Shown here in pieces: positions 16,490-25,170 of a DNA stretch of 64,000 nucleotides (position 1 is its first letter; each line of letters opens with the position of its first letter). This DNA is from Colimorpha sp045576855 (GTDB lineage Bacteria; Bacteroidota; Bacteroidia; Bacteroidales; P3), in assembly GCA_045576855.1 (NCBI GenBank), contig JAZNHG010000015.1, positions 6,852 through 70,851 on the forward strand. Direction: 5' to 3'. The position numbers and the translations under genes were made by a program. The notes beneath the pieces were generated by a model. That model searched no databases, was not told where the DNA came from, and saw nothing but the letters and a program-made list of their open reading frames with translations.

Positions 16490-17590
16490 CTAGTACAGCA
16501 GGCGTTCGGCGATGCGGCGGGCAGCGTGTCCGTCGCCGAAGGGGTTTTGTGCCTTCGACATGGCCTGGTAGTGGTCGGCGTGTGTCAGCAGGTCGGCCAC
16601 GGCGGTCTCGATGGTGGTGCTGTCGGTGCCCACCAGGCGGGCGGTGCCGGCCTCTATGGCCTCGGGGCGTTCGGTGGTGTCGCGCATCACCAGCACGGGC
16701 TTGCCGAAGGCCGGCGCCTCCTCCTGCAGGCCGCCGCTGTCGGTGAGCACCAGGGTGCACTGCTGCATCATGGCCACAAACTCCAGATAGCTCAGCGGCT
16801 CCAGCAGGTATATGTTGCGCTGCCGGCTGTCCAATACCTCGTGTACGGCGCGCCGTATGTTGGGGTTGAGGTGGATGGGATACACGAAGTCCACCTCCGG
16901 AAAGCGGTCGGACAACCGATTGATGGCCTGACAGATATGTCGCATGCCGTCGCCGAAGTTCTCGCGGCGGTGGCCGGTGATGAGCACCATGCGGCGCCGT
17001 TCGTCGCGGCCGAAGCGCGGGGCGGCGGCCTTGCCGCTGGCGGCCACCCAGTGCAGTGCGTCGATGACCGTGTTGCCCGTCACGGCGATATGCTCCGCGG
17101 CCACCCCTTCGCGCAGCAGATTCTGCCGCGCCCGCTCGGTGGGGGCGAAGTGCAGCGTGCAGAGGCGCGAGTTCAGCTGGCGGTTCATCTCCTCGGGCCA
17201 CGGACTGTAGATGTTGCCCGTGCGCAACCCGGCCTCCACATGCCCGACGGCAATCTGCTGGTAGAAGGCCGCCAGGGCCGCAAAGGTGGAGGTGGAGGTG
17301 TCGCCGTGCACCAGCACCATGTCGGGCCGCACCTGCCGCAGCACGTCGCGCATGCCGAGCAGAATGCGGGCGGAGATGTCGTAGAGGTCCTGGTCGGGCT
17401 GCATGATATCCAGGTCGTAGTCGGGCTGTATGTCGAACACCCGCAGCACCTGGTCCAGCATCTCGCGGTGCTGACCGGTGACGCAGACCTTTGTGTCGAA
17501 TTCTTCAGGTCGGCTGCCGAGTTCTTTCACCAGGGGTGCCATCTTGATGGCCTCCGGCCGTGTGCCGAATACAATCAGTATCTTTTTCAT
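16490..17590 (-). CDS. wecB: UDP-N-acetylglucosamine 2-epimerase (non-hydrolysing)
   Basis: 366 residues, full family length. The N-terminus KILIVFGTRPEAIKMAPLVK is diagnostic. VCVTGQHREMLDQVL, VHGDTSTSTFAALAAFY, HVEAGLRTGN and the C-terminal LVLTDSGGLQEEAPAFGKPV are all conserved. It converts UDP-GlcNAc to UDP-ManNAc in the cytoplasm, so ManNAc or a derivative is probably part of the glycan. No UDP-ManNAc dehydrogenase (wecC) is in the window, so the product is used as ManNAc or oxidised by an enzyme encoded elsewhere. The gene is isolated between a minisatellite (3' side) and a family A repeat block (5' side). Confidence 0.97.
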   Translation of the reverse strand: MKKILIVFGTRPEAIKMAPLVKELGSRPEEFDTKVCVTGQHREMLDQVLRVFDIQPDYDLDIMQPDQDLYDISARILLGMRDVLRQVRPDMVLVHGDTSTSTFAALAAFYQQIAVGHVEAGLRTGNIYSPWPEEMNRQLNSRLCTLHFAPTERARQNLLREGVAAEHIAVTGNTVIDALHWVAASGKAAAPRFGRDERRRMVLITGHRRENFGDGMRHICQAINRLSDRFPEVDFVYPIHLNPNIRRAVHEVLDSRQRNIYLLEPLSYLEFVAMMQQCTLVLTDSGGLQEEAPAFGKPVLVMRDTTERPEAIEAGTARLVGTDSTTIETAVADLLTHADHYQAMSKAQNPFGDGHAARRIAERLLY

Positions 17591-17599
17591 CGTGTGGTT

Positions 17600-17828
17600 G
17601 TCAAGGGGGAGAAAGCTCCTGACGGAGCATGGATGAATATGTGGGTTTCTGTGTTATGCTATTGAGAGGGTGCTCCTGGCGGAGCAGGCCGTCGCGTGTG
17701 GGTGGTTGTTTCTGCTGCGAGAGGGTTGCAGGTGGAGCGTGGTGGCCCGTAGGGCCTTTCTTTCAATAGAGGGCATCTGTCGCCGGCCGTGGTCCTGTCA
17801 TGGCCCGTAGGGCCTTTCTTTCAATAGG
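17600..17828. repeat. Family A palindromes upstream of wecB
   Basis: P1-type hairpins are at about 17614-17630 and 17667-17682. P2 copies (ggcccgtagggcc) are at 17744 and 17802 with the tttctttcaatag tails. This is an outlying block of the array otherwise seen at 2.7-4.9 kb. No gene in 17591-18060. Confidence 0.88.
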
Positions 17829-18085
17829 TTTTCCTCAATCAGATTTTAAAAGATAATAAAAGATTTTTGTCTCAATCAGAACTAAAAGAACTATCAGGAT
17901 CTTTCTTTAATCAAGCAATGTTTCTGGTGATTCGGTCAGAGACATTCTTTTAGTTCTTTTAGTTCTTTTAGTTCTGATTGAGATTAGGTAAGGTCATTCT
18001 GGTGATTCGGTTAGAGATATTCATTTAGTTCAGATTGCGTTATTAGGGTCATGTATTCTTTTAAAATCTTTTACAATCTGATTGG
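17829..18085. repeat. Family C AT-rich repeat cluster between wecB and the SGNH gene
   Basis: It contains ctcaatcagaactaaaagaa (about 17872-17891), its inverse (cttttagttctgattgag, near 17962-17982), and two copies of a companion module (ctggtgattcggt, near 17926 and 18000). Its left end encodes the last residues of the SGNH gene (LSQSDCKRF). Confidence 0.85.
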
Positions 18086-19014
18086 GATAATAATTCTTTG
18101 AGGTCGCGGGACAGCTTCGGCGAGAACTGTTCTGCCCCGCGGCGGTTCAGGTGGCTGGCGTTGTAGAAATTGAGTGTGTCGTGGCTGACGCTGTCGTAGG
18201 TGTAGTTGAGTATCGGGTAGCCGTAGCGGTCGGCGAAACGCTGATAGAAGGCGAACATCGAGTCGGCGGCGCTGCCCATCTTCGCGGTGGCTCCGATATA
18301 GAACGGGGCGTAGACCATCACCACCTGGATACCCTCTTGCCTGCACTGGCGCAGGTAGCGGTCGAATATCTCCGCGGCCTCGTCGTTGACGGTGAATCCC
18401 AGGGTGTCGATATTGCTGAAGGCGCTTCCGTCCCAGTCTTTGTCCGTAGCTATATAGCCGCGGTCTATGTTCCCCGGCCGGGCCATCTTGGCGGGCCATC
18501 CCAGCCCTTCCTTGATGGTCTCGTGGTAGCCGGCATAGCGTGCCAGCGGCAGATAGCGATCGGCCCAGGTGAAACCCTCTCTGTCGGCAATCTCATTATA
18601 TAATGCCTTGTCGCTCCGCAGGTAGGGCAGGTATTGCTCGCGCTCGTATCCGTTGCTCATCATCAGGGTGCCGCCGTCGATGTTCTGTATGATGAGTCGG
18701 GGCTTGGGGCAGTGGCGCCGGTAGAAGTGGTACATGGTCACCTCGGCGTCTATGCAGCGGCCGTCGACGCTGATATTGTAGCTGTTGAGGCCGGTGAGGC
18801 TGTCTATGATGCGCGGCGAGTATTGTACCTGCCCGCGCGACGAGCCCATGACGAGGGTATTGCACTGCAGGCTGTCGTTGAGTATGGCGTTGTAGGTGTG
18901 GAACATGCGGGCGTCGGAGTGCCTGAGGTTGCGGGTGAGCAGCCAGTCCAGTCCGTAGGCCAACACCAGGAGTGCCGCTACGGTGATTGCCAGTTTTGTT
19001 AGAAAGCGTCGCAT
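18061..19014 (-). CDS. SGNH/DltD-like membrane-anchored protein, likely partner of MBOAT acetyltransferase
   Basis: 317 residues. One N-terminal membrane anchor (about 8-27) precedes a periplasmic SGNH-like domain. The nucleophile block is NTLVMGSSRGQVQYSP (Ser in GSS, about 57-59), and the final acid/His block is LNFYNASHLNRRGAEQF. It lies directly downstream of an MBOAT gene with a 25-bp spacer, the arrangement of AlgI/AlgX-like or PatA/PatB-like pairs. It probably finishes O-acetyl transfer onto the exported glycan or deacetylates it. The last nine residues come from the repeat. Confidence 0.8.
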   Translation of the reverse strand: MRRFLTKLAITVAALLVLAYGLDWLLTRNLRHSDARMFHTYNAILNDSLQCNTLVMGSSRGQVQYSPRIIDSLTGLNSYNISVDGRCIDAEVTMYHFYRRHCPKPRLIIQNIDGGTLMMSNGYEREQYLPYLRSDKALYNEIADREGFTWADRYLPLARYAGYHETIKEGLGWPAKMARPGNIDRGYIATDKDWDGSAFSNIDTLGFTVNDEAAEIFDRYLRQCRQEGIQVVMVYAPFYIGATAKMGSAADSMFAFYQRFADRYGYPILNYTYDSVSHDTLNFYNASHLNRRGAEQFSPKLSRDLKELLSQSDCKRF

Positions 19015-19039
19015 GGTTTCTGGTAGTTTTGATTGAGCT

Positions 19040-20446
19040 TTAGAACTGGAAGTAGATGAATGTCTCGTTGAACACGCCGTACACGAATATCACCGCCAGC
19101 ACCGTCAGGTAGCAGCAGTAGCGTACCACGCCGTATCTTACACCTCTCATGTCGAGCCCGTGTTCGCGTCCGCGCTGCAGCCATTCCGCCACCAGCATGA
19201 CGGCCACAAAGGCAATTGCCCGCATCGGCGGATTGAATCCCGCCAGGCCGCCGCCGACCATGCCGGCGTAGAAGTCGATGGCCTCGCCGATACTCTGGCT
19301 GCGGAAGAGCACCCAGCCCAAGGCCGCCAGCGTGAAGGTCAGCGTCATCTGTCCCAGCTCCTTGAGGTTGGGCAGCCAGCGCCCTTCGGCGATGGTGTCG
19401 GTGTATTTGCGGTTCTTGCCCAGCAGGATGAGAGGCAGGAAGAGGCAGGCGTGGAAAGCCCCCCAGGCCAGGAAGGTCCAGTTGGCGCCGTGCCACAGGC
19501 CGCTGACGAGGAAGATGACAAAGGTGTTGCGCACCACCTTCCACCGCGCCACGCGGCTGCCGCCCAGGGGAATGTAGACATAGTCGCGGAACCAAGTGGT
19601 GAGGCTGATGTGCCAGCGGCGCCAGAACTCGGCTATGTCGCGGCTGAAGTAGGGCACGTTGAAGTTGCGCATCAACCGGATGCCGAACAGCTTGGCACAG
19701 CCGATGGCTATGTCGCTGTAGCCCGAGAAGTCGCAGTAGATTTGGATGGAGAAGAGCGCTGCCGCCAGCACCAGGTCCAGGCTGCCGCTCCCGCCGATGT
19801 CGGCCCACACCCCGTCTACAAAGACGGCGCAGTTGTCGGCCACGACCACCTTCTTGAAGAATCCCCACAGCATCTGGCGAACGCCGTCGACGGACATCGT
19901 GTAGTCGAACTTCCGCTCCTTCAGGAATTGCGGCAGCAGGTTGGTGGCCCTCTCGATGGGACCCGCCACCAGCTGGGGGAAGAAGCTGACGTAGGCGAAG
20001 AAGGCCACCACGTCGCGCGTGGGCTCCATCTTGCCGCGGTAGATGTCTATGCTGTAGCTCAGCGCCTGGAAGGTGTAGAACGAGATGCCCACGGGCAGGA
20101 TGAGATGCAGCATCACGCTGTCGCCGCTGCAGCCCAGCAAGCGGGCCAGCTCGGCGGCGAAGAAGTCGTAGTATTTGAAGAGCCCCAGGATGCCCAGGTT
20201 CAGTCCGATATTGCCCCACAGGGCCGCTTTGCGCCATCGCTGCTGTTCTATCAGCAGGCCGCTGGCGTAAGAGCAGAGGGTGGTGAAGGCGATGAGGAGT
20301 AGGAACCGCCAGTCCCACCAGCCGTAGAAGAGGTAGCTGGCACCCACCACCAGCAGGTTCTGCCAGCGGGGCTGTTTGCCTAGCAGCCAGTAGAGGGCGA
20401 AGGTGAGCGGCAGGAAGAGGAAGAATTCTATCGAAGTGAAGAGCAT
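19040..20446 (-). CDS. MBOAT family O-acyltransferase (AlgI-like)
   Basis: 468 residues from ATG at 20444-20446 (MLFTSIEFFLFLPLTFALYW is the usual AlgI start; 33 extra upstream codons belong to the overlap with the GT2 gene). About 11 membrane helices. Family signatures: FSGYSDIAIGCAKLFGIRL, NVPYFSRDIAEFWRRWHISL, and the catalytic His in SGLWHGANWTFLAWG. It moves acetyl groups from cytoplasmic acetyl-CoA across the inner membrane to the polysaccharide, with the SGNH protein encoded next. Its stop lies in a short family C element (gattgagctttagaac). Confidence 0.95.
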   Translation of the reverse strand: MLFTSIEFFLFLPLTFALYWLLGKQPRWQNLLVVGASYLFYGWWDWRFLLLIAFTTLCSYASGLLIEQQRWRKAALWGNIGLNLGILGLFKYYDFFAAELARLLGCSGDSVMLHLILPVGISFYTFQALSYSIDIYRGKMEPTRDVVAFFAYVSFFPQLVAGPIERATNLLPQFLKERKFDYTMSVDGVRQMLWGFFKKVVVADNCAVFVDGVWADIGGSGSLDLVLAAALFSIQIYCDFSGYSDIAIGCAKLFGIRLMRNFNVPYFSRDIAEFWRRWHISLTTWFRDYVYIPLGGSRVARWKVVRNTFVIFLVSGLWHGANWTFLAWGAFHACLFLPLILLGKNRKYTDTIAEGRWLPNLKELGQMTLTFTLAALGWVLFRSQSIGEAIDFYAGMVGGGLAGFNPPMRAIAFVAVMLVAEWLQRGREHGLDMRGVRYGVVRYCCYLTVLAVIFVYGVFNETFIYFQF

Positions 20447-21345
20447 AGTTTGTTGTATAGTTGCAGCAGGGCTGGGTGTAGGCTGGCCAGGCGGTAAAGC
20501 CGGCGGTGGCGGGGCGTGACGCATTCCTGCCGGAAGCAGCGCCACTCGTCTGGGGTGAGTGTGTCGCCTTTGGCGAGGCGAGTGATATAGTTGGAGGCCA
20601 GCACCTGGTAGATGACTCGTTTGTCGATGTCCTCCATCGGCAGGAAGAGCATTTCCAGCATGTGGTGCGCCCGACGGCTGTCGGCCTCGAGAGCGGGGTC
20701 GGCGGTGCGGGTGATGCTGCCCTGGCGCACGCGATAGGTGTAGAGGCAGTCGGCTATGGTCTTGACGCTCTTGGCATGCAGCATGGCCTGGGTGGTGAAG
20801 AGATCGTCCTCGGCACGGCGCAGGCCGTCGGCAAAGCGCAAGTTGTTGTCATCGAGGAACTGGCGCCGGTAGGATCGTTGCCAGATGCATACGAAATGGA
20901 TGTCTGTGGGCTTCAGGCGGTGGCGATTGTAGTAGCTCCAGCCGTCGCAGTGCTCGGGGCTGGTTATCGTGGGATTGTATGTGTATTCACCGCTGTCCTC
21001 ATGTAGCTTTCTGGCGTTGAAGGCTATGATGTCCTCGCCGGTGAGTTCGGCGGAGAGGGATGTCAGGGCGCCTTCGGTGAGGAGGTCGTCGCTGTCCACG
21101 AAGAGGATGTATTCGCCGCGGGCTGCTTCCAGCCCGCGGTTGCGTGCGGTGGCCATGCCTCTGTTCTCCTGATGGATGACCCTCACGTCGGGGTAGCGTT
21201 CCAGCAAGGCCGCCGTGCCGTCGGTGCTGCCGTCGTCGACGACGATGACCTCGCAGCCCTGGTGTTCCTGCGCGAGGATGCTGTCGAGGCATTGCGGCAG
21301 GTAGGCTTCGGCGTTGTAGGCGGGTATGATAATGGAGAGCTTCAT
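20428..21345 (-). CDS. GT2 glycosyltransferase
   Basis: 305 residues from ATG at 21343-21345. GT-A motifs: LSIIIPAYNAEAYLPQCLDS, VVDDGSTDGTAALLE, ATARNRGLEAARGEYILFVD ending in DSDD (about 90-93), and RAEDDLFTTQAMLHA as the acceptor-side acidic motif. The ARN-to-DSDD spacing is the normal one, which makes it a useful reference for the expanded GT2 at 13416-14531. It has a C-terminal basic tail and no membrane segment. Its start overlaps the stop of a Y1 transposase gene as ATGA, and its end overlaps the MBOAT start by 19 bp. Confidence 0.93.
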   Translation of the reverse strand: MKLSIIIPAYNAEAYLPQCLDSILAQEHQGCEVIVVDDGSTDGTAALLERYPDVRVIHQENRGMATARNRGLEAARGEYILFVDSDDLLTEGALTSLSAELTGEDIIAFNARKLHEDSGEYTYNPTITSPEHCDGWSYYNRHRLKPTDIHFVCIWQRSYRRQFLDDNNLRFADGLRRAEDDLFTTQAMLHAKSVKTIADCLYTYRVRQGSITRTADPALEADSRRAHHMLEMLFLPMEDIDKRVIYQVLASNYITRLAKGDTLTPDEWRCFRQECVTPRHRRLYRLASLHPALLQLYNKLCSSLR

Positions 21346-22415
21346 TGGGTAGCGGCGATGGTTTCGGCTATGGTATTCAGTGCGTTGCATTGTTCTCGGC
21401 TGACAACGGTATGGGTGGCGTGGTGTTTCCATGGGGCCAGTTGCAGCAGACGGCCTTCGGCGCAGGCATAGAAGGCTTGGCCTACAGGTTTGTAGAGGTC
21501 GGGGAATCCGTTCTCCATGAGGTGGATCAGGGGGCGGTGGTTTTCGCTGGCTTTTAGGGCTATGGCTTTTTCGGCTTCCGATATGAAGGCGCCGATGAGG
21601 ACTGTGTCTTTTTGTGAGGCTTCGGAGCAGCGGGTGGTGTAGGCTTGCAGTTCTGTGGGCGACCAGTGACGGCGGCAGTGTACGGCCATCAAGGGCGATT
21701 GCAGCAGGGCAAGGTTGCCGATGGCGTCGAAGGTATGGCCGGCCACGGTGATATTGCGGTGGATGGTGAAGTAGGGATTGTTGGTGCGCTTGAGGAGCAG
21801 GCGGCGTGGGTTGTCTCGGATGTAGTCTATCATGCGTTGCAGCTGGCCTTTGCCTTGGAGGATGCGGTCGTTGTAGCCCTCGGCGAAGAGGCGGCGGAAG
21901 GGCTTTCCCTGCGGCGCAAGCGCCGCCGCACCCGACAAATCCCCGGCAAGAGGGGCTGCGCCCGCCGTATTCCCCTCGGCTTTGTCCCTTGCAAGGGAGC
22001 CTGTGCCGGAAAGCTGCCCCTCGGCTTTGTCCCGTGTAAGGGCGCTTGCGCCCTCCGTTGCTGTCGTTGCCTCTGTTAGCCGTCCATAGGCCCGCCCGCA
22101 GGCTATCTTCCACGACGAGAAGAGGCTCCCCAGCGGCTTCGGCAGCCGGGTGGTGGCTTGCAGGATGACATGTACATGATCCGGCATCACCTGGTATTGC
22201 AGCAGCCGCAGCTGTGGGTAGCGGTCACAAAGGGCATAGAGTTCGTGGCGCACATCCTCTCCCAATGGCGTTAGCTCTATGTGGGCTGTTTGTACGTCAC
22301 CACACACCTTTCCCAACAGGGGGCGTCGCCCTTCCACGGTCACCGTCAGCATATAGATGCAGGGCGACTTGTAGTCGTGTGTATGACTTCGGAATATCTG
22401 CTGGTTGTCAGCCAT
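21342..22415 (-). CDS. IS200-like Y1 transposase (REP-associated type) with C-terminal extension, RAYT B
   Basis: 357 residues. The HUH motif is H80-V-H82 in QVMPDHVHVILQ. The candidate nucleophile is Y198 in QLQRMIDYIRDNPRRLLLK, preceded by AEGYNDRIL. Residues about 120-172, the usual linker between the two halves, are an Ala/Gly-rich insertion written by family B palindromes (21900-22058). An extra C-terminal domain of about 140 residues follows (RNITVAGHTFDAIGNLALLQ and on), seen in long members of this group; its function is unknown to me. Two further family B palindromes lie 12-106 bp upstream of the start. No TnpB or IS ends. Its stop overlaps the following GT2 start by 4 bp, as if built into the operon. 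Confidence 0.88.
   Translation of the reverse strand: MADNQQIFRSHTHDYKSPCIYMLTVTVEGRRPLLGKVCGDVQTAHIELTPLGEDVRHELYALCDRYPQLRLLQYQVMPDHVHVILQATTRLPKPLGSLFSSWKIACGRAYGRLTEATTATEGASALTRDKAEGQLSGTGSLARDKAEGNTAGAAPLAGDLSGAAALAPQGKPFRRLFAEGYNDRILQGKGQLQRMIDYIRDNPRRLLLKRTNNPYFTIHRNITVAGHTFDAIGNLALLQSPLMAVHCRRHWSPTELQAYTTRCSEASQKDTVLIGAFISEAEKAIALKASENHRPLIHLMENGFPDLYKPVGQAFYACAEGRLLQLAPWKHHATHTVVSREQCNALNTIAETIAATQ
21900..22058. repeat. Family B palindromes inside the RAYT B coding sequence
   Basis: One copy in the hairpin-first orientation is at 21911-21942 (gcggcgcaagcgccgc, then acccgacaaatc). Two copies in the opposite orientation are at 21975-22007 (ggctttgtcccttgcaaggg) and 22020-22056 (ggctttgtcccgtgtaaggg then cgcttgcgccctc). 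All are open in the gene frame, giving repeated RDKAEG-type peptides. Confidence 0.9.
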
Positions 22416-22426
22416 AATGGTGGGGG

Positions 22427-22521
22427 AACTTTGTCCCGTAGCAAGCGCTTGCTCTTGAATGTTGTCTGATTATAAGGGAGAGAACCGTGGGCTTTGTCCT
22501 GTTGCAAGCGCTTGCGCTTGC
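22427..22521. repeat. Family B palindromes upstream of RAYT B
   Basis: Two intergenic copies in the same orientation: actttgtcccgta followed by palindrome gcaagcgcttgc (22428-22457), and gctttgtcctgtt followed by gcaagcgcttgc (22490-22521). They fill the space between the GT10 stop (22522) and the transposase start (22415). Confidence 0.9.
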
Positions 22522-23514
22522 CTATCTGAGAAGGTTGTGGAGGCGCTTCTCCAGCTCGGCGAAGTAGCCTGCCACCACTTGCCATGCGCCGTCCTTCAGG
22601 CGGGGTTGTTCGAAGAACTCTTTGTATTGCTGCGGATTGCGTTGCAGGTCTGCTATCTTCTGCAGGAGGGCGCTGTTGTCGCCGTCGGGGTTCCAGAAGA
22701 GGATGGCGTCGTGGTTGAGGATGTCGGATTCGGGGTTGCCGCCGGCGCCCCAGTAGATGGGTATGCATCCGGAGCCTATGCAGTGGAAGAGTTTCTCGGT
22801 GACGTAGCCCTCGACCGAAGCATTCTCCGGGCAGATGTAGAATCGGTATTGCTTTAGGAATTCGGCTTTGTTGTCGTTGAACTTTGTCTTCAGCTCGTCG
22901 GTGTTGTGCAGCAGTTTTCCCGCACAGTCGACGGTGCCGATGGCGTTGAGCTGCTGTACCATGGCGGTGCGGAGGATGGCGCCGGGGTCGTCGGGCCCGC
23001 GGTTGCCACTGACGAGGGCGCAGAAGCGGTTGCGCGAGGTTTCAAGTTGCTGGTGGCTCAGCCGGTCGCAGATGCGGCGTATGTCTTCCTCGGTAGACTC
23101 CGGAGGAAACATTTCCAGTATCCATAGGGGAAATCGCATGTAGCGAGGATCGTCGGTATTGTCGAAGCCCAGGCTGAGGTCGATGCTGTGGTGGTCGAGG
23201 AGGTTGTGCAGGTAGGGCGCAAATCCGGGGTAGTGGTTGTTCTCGCCGTTGAAATAGATGCACTTTGTCGGGTGGCTTGGTGCTTGCACCAATCGCAAAA
23301 AAGCATCCATCCGCAGCAGGTTGATGCTTCCCAGTGAGGAGAAAAAGACAAAGCGGGCTTTAGGGTAGCGCTCGAGGAAACCTCTTTTTTGTAGATAGGA
23401 GGAAAACCATATCTCGTCGGCAGGCTGTTTGTTCCACCAGTTGTAGTAGCGGATGCGCCCGTCGGTAGAAGTCAGCGGGTTGCGGTAACGGCAGTAGAGG
23501 GTGCGTAGGCTCAT
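22522..23514 (-). CDS. GT10 alpha-1,3/4-fucosyltransferase
   Basis: 330 residues. The alpha-1,3-fucosyltransferase signature is complete: YICPENASVEGYVTEKLFHC (about 227-246), with E230-N and Y237-V-T-E-K, followed by GSGCIPIYWGAGG. The N-terminal acceptor half contains IYFNGENNHYPGF. It has no membrane anchor, as in other bacterial enzymes. It would transfer fucose from GDP-L-fucose, which gmd (37440) and fcl (35996) of the same locus make. Related enzymes from Helicobacter and Bacteroides make Lewis-type structures; whether this acceptor is a GlcNAc-containing unit is not known. Overlaps the GT8-like gene by 1 bp. Confidence 0.93.
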   Translation of the reverse strand: MSLRTLYCRYRNPLTSTDGRIRYYNWWNKQPADEIWFSSYLQKRGFLERYPKARFVFFSSLGSINLLRMDAFLRLVQAPSHPTKCIYFNGENNHYPGFAPYLHNLLDHHSIDLSLGFDNTDDPRYMRFPLWILEMFPPESTEEDIRRICDRLSHQQLETSRNRFCALVSGNRGPDDPGAILRTAMVQQLNAIGTVDCAGKLLHNTDELKTKFNDNKAEFLKQYRFYICPENASVEGYVTEKLFHCIGSGCIPIYWGAGGNPESDILNHDAILFWNPDGDNSALLQKIADLQRNPQQYKEFFEQPRLKDGAWQVVAGYFAELEKRLHNLLR

Positions 23515-24380
23515 CAGGCGTAGAGTAGTTTGCGGGCTTTGCGTATCAGATGTTTGTATTCCAGCAGGACAGCGTCGGTATTGCGTTTATGCATCATTCT
23601 CAGCATCATCAGTTGCAGTTCTTGTTTGGGTACCGAGAGTGGTGACCACTGCTGCATCCAGGGTTTCTTCTCGCCGGCATAGTGTATCACGGCTACCGAG
23701 TGGGGGTCTGCCACATTGTTTGTGTATTTATAGCCGAGGTGTTTCTCGTAATATTTTGCATAGTATGCAATAACGCCGTATTTCTCACCCATATCGAGTT
23801 CGGGGTGCTGGGGCCAGTCGGAATAGTAGGCTTGGAGAATGTCTTGGTCGCCACAGATACCTTTGGTTCTGATAACGTCTGGAATCAGTTTTTCAAATTT
23901 GGCTGAAAGTCCTTGTTCGGGTACAATGGTCATAATGCCTGAGGTGAGGTCTACCCAGTCTTCGTTGCCGGGATAGCTCTTGCCGGCAATCATGGCGCTC
24001 ATGTGTGGTAGTTGGAACAGATGGTCAAGGTTGTGCAGAATATAGATATCGGCATCGAGATAAACAATCTTGTCGAATTGTGTCTGCTCGAAAACCAGAA
24101 GCTTGTCGAAGGTGTGACTGAAACGACGGTCGCCGTGGTTCTCGTTGTTGTCTATGAGTTGCTGTGGAATGGAGATGGAATTGTTGTATTCGATGATGTT
24201 GATTCCGTTCTCCTTCAGTTGTTCGCAAAGCTTTTCCTCTTCCTTGACGAGGTCGCGGGGTAGCATGGCGTAGAGGGGAATCTTGGTGCCAGTCTGTTTC
24301 AGGCTGAGATACATGGCCATGATTCCCAGTAGGTAGCTCTTGCCGGTGGAGATAGTGATGTATGCGTAGTTCGAATTCAT
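23514..24380 (-). CDS. GT8-like glycosyltransferase
   Basis: 288 residues. The catalytic DXD is D109-A-D111 in DKIVYLDADIYIL, the glycogenin/GT8 type. The N-terminus YAYITISTGKSYLLGIMAMY is the usual first strand and helix. CGDQDILQAYY and VIHYAGEKKPWMQQW (His-x-x-G-x-K-P-W) are the standard C-terminal GT8 signatures. A retaining enzyme, cytoplasmic. AT content is higher than in the left part of the locus. It overlaps both neighbours (1 and 4 bp). Confidence 0.92.
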   Translation of the reverse strand: MNSNYAYITISTGKSYLLGIMAMYLSLKQTGTKIPLYAMLPRDLVKEEEKLCEQLKENGINIIEYNNSISIPQQLIDNNENHGDRRFSHTFDKLLVFEQTQFDKIVYLDADIYILHNLDHLFQLPHMSAMIAGKSYPGNEDWVDLTSGIMTIVPEQGLSAKFEKLIPDVIRTKGICGDQDILQAYYSDWPQHPELDMGEKYGVIAYYAKYYEKHLGYKYTNNVADPHSVAVIHYAGEKKPWMQQWSPLSVPKQELQLMMLRMMHKRNTDAVLLEYKHLIRKARKLLYA

Positions 24381-25159
24381 TTGGTGAGAAAAAGCATTTT
24401 TTTGATTCGATATTTGATTTCTTTATCCCATGTGCGTTTCTTCATACGCTTGCGGGTGGCCCAGATGGGGTAGTCTTTCAGTTTTTCCCAGTCACCCTCG
24501 GTGAAGATTTCTTCCACGGGGAGTGTGGCGATTCCGTATTTCACGGAGAGCAGGCTGAAGACACTTTGGTCGTGTCGGTGTTCTTGAAAATTAGGGTCGT
24601 TGGGTAGACGGGACGGTTCATCGGTGGTGAGACTGTGGTGTGAGGTGTGGATATAATACCAAGTGTCAATGAACTGTTGGGAGAGGGGCTTCTTCTGGAT
24701 GATGAAACAAGTTGTCGCCACTTGGCCGTGTTCCATATAGTCGGGATTGCCGAGTACACCGAGGTACTCAAAAAGGTCGGACTTGGTCCATTCTGCTTCT
24801 CGCCAGTGCTGGTCAAAGGCGACAATTCCTGCAGGACATTTTTGGGCCATCTCGCAGTATTCGTGCAGGCGTTTGATGCCTTTGGGATTCAGTGTACATC
24901 CGGCATCGGCATACACAAGGAAATCCCCTTCGTCCATGCGGTCCATAGTGCGACGAACCAGATAGGGTTTCCATATCCAGTAACCATATCCACGGCCATG
25001 CAACAAGTGTTTGTATTTTTTGCGGAACCAGGTCTCTAAAATTCGTTCATCTCCCACGGTGATGTCGTCGAACACATTCATGGAGTCAGCCTCCCTGCGG
25101 ATGCGTTTCTGTGAGCCATAACGGCTGTCAGCAAAAGCGAGAAAAAATAATCTTGGCAT
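24377..25159 (-). CDS. Putative GT-A-fold glycosyltransferase of capsule loci
   Basis: 260 residues from ATG at 25157-25159 (MPRLFFLAFADSRYG); the upstream open frame overlaps the next gene and is discarded. It carries GYGYWIWKPYLVRRTMDRM and a DXD-like acid pair in DFLVYADAGCTLNPKG (about 100-115), then HDQSVFSLLSVKYGI near the end. This pattern is recurrent in bacterial O-antigen and capsule clusters and is usually called hypothetical or GT32/GT8-like. I infer a glycosyltransferase. The C-terminus is strongly basic (RKRMKKRTWDKEIKYRIKK), probably membrane-associating. Confidence 0.65.
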   Translation of the reverse strand: MPRLFFLAFADSRYGSQKRIRREADSMNVFDDITVGDERILETWFRKKYKHLLHGRGYGYWIWKPYLVRRTMDRMDEGDFLVYADAGCTLNPKGIKRLHEYCEMAQKCPAGIVAFDQHWREAEWTKSDLFEYLGVLGNPDYMEHGQVATTCFIIQKKPLSQQFIDTWYYIHTSHHSLTTDEPSRLPNDPNFQEHRHDQSVFSLLSVKYGIATLPVEEIFTEGDWEKLKDYPIWATRKRMKKRTWDKEIKYRIKKMLFLTK

Positions 25160-25170
25160 ATAATAGTAGA

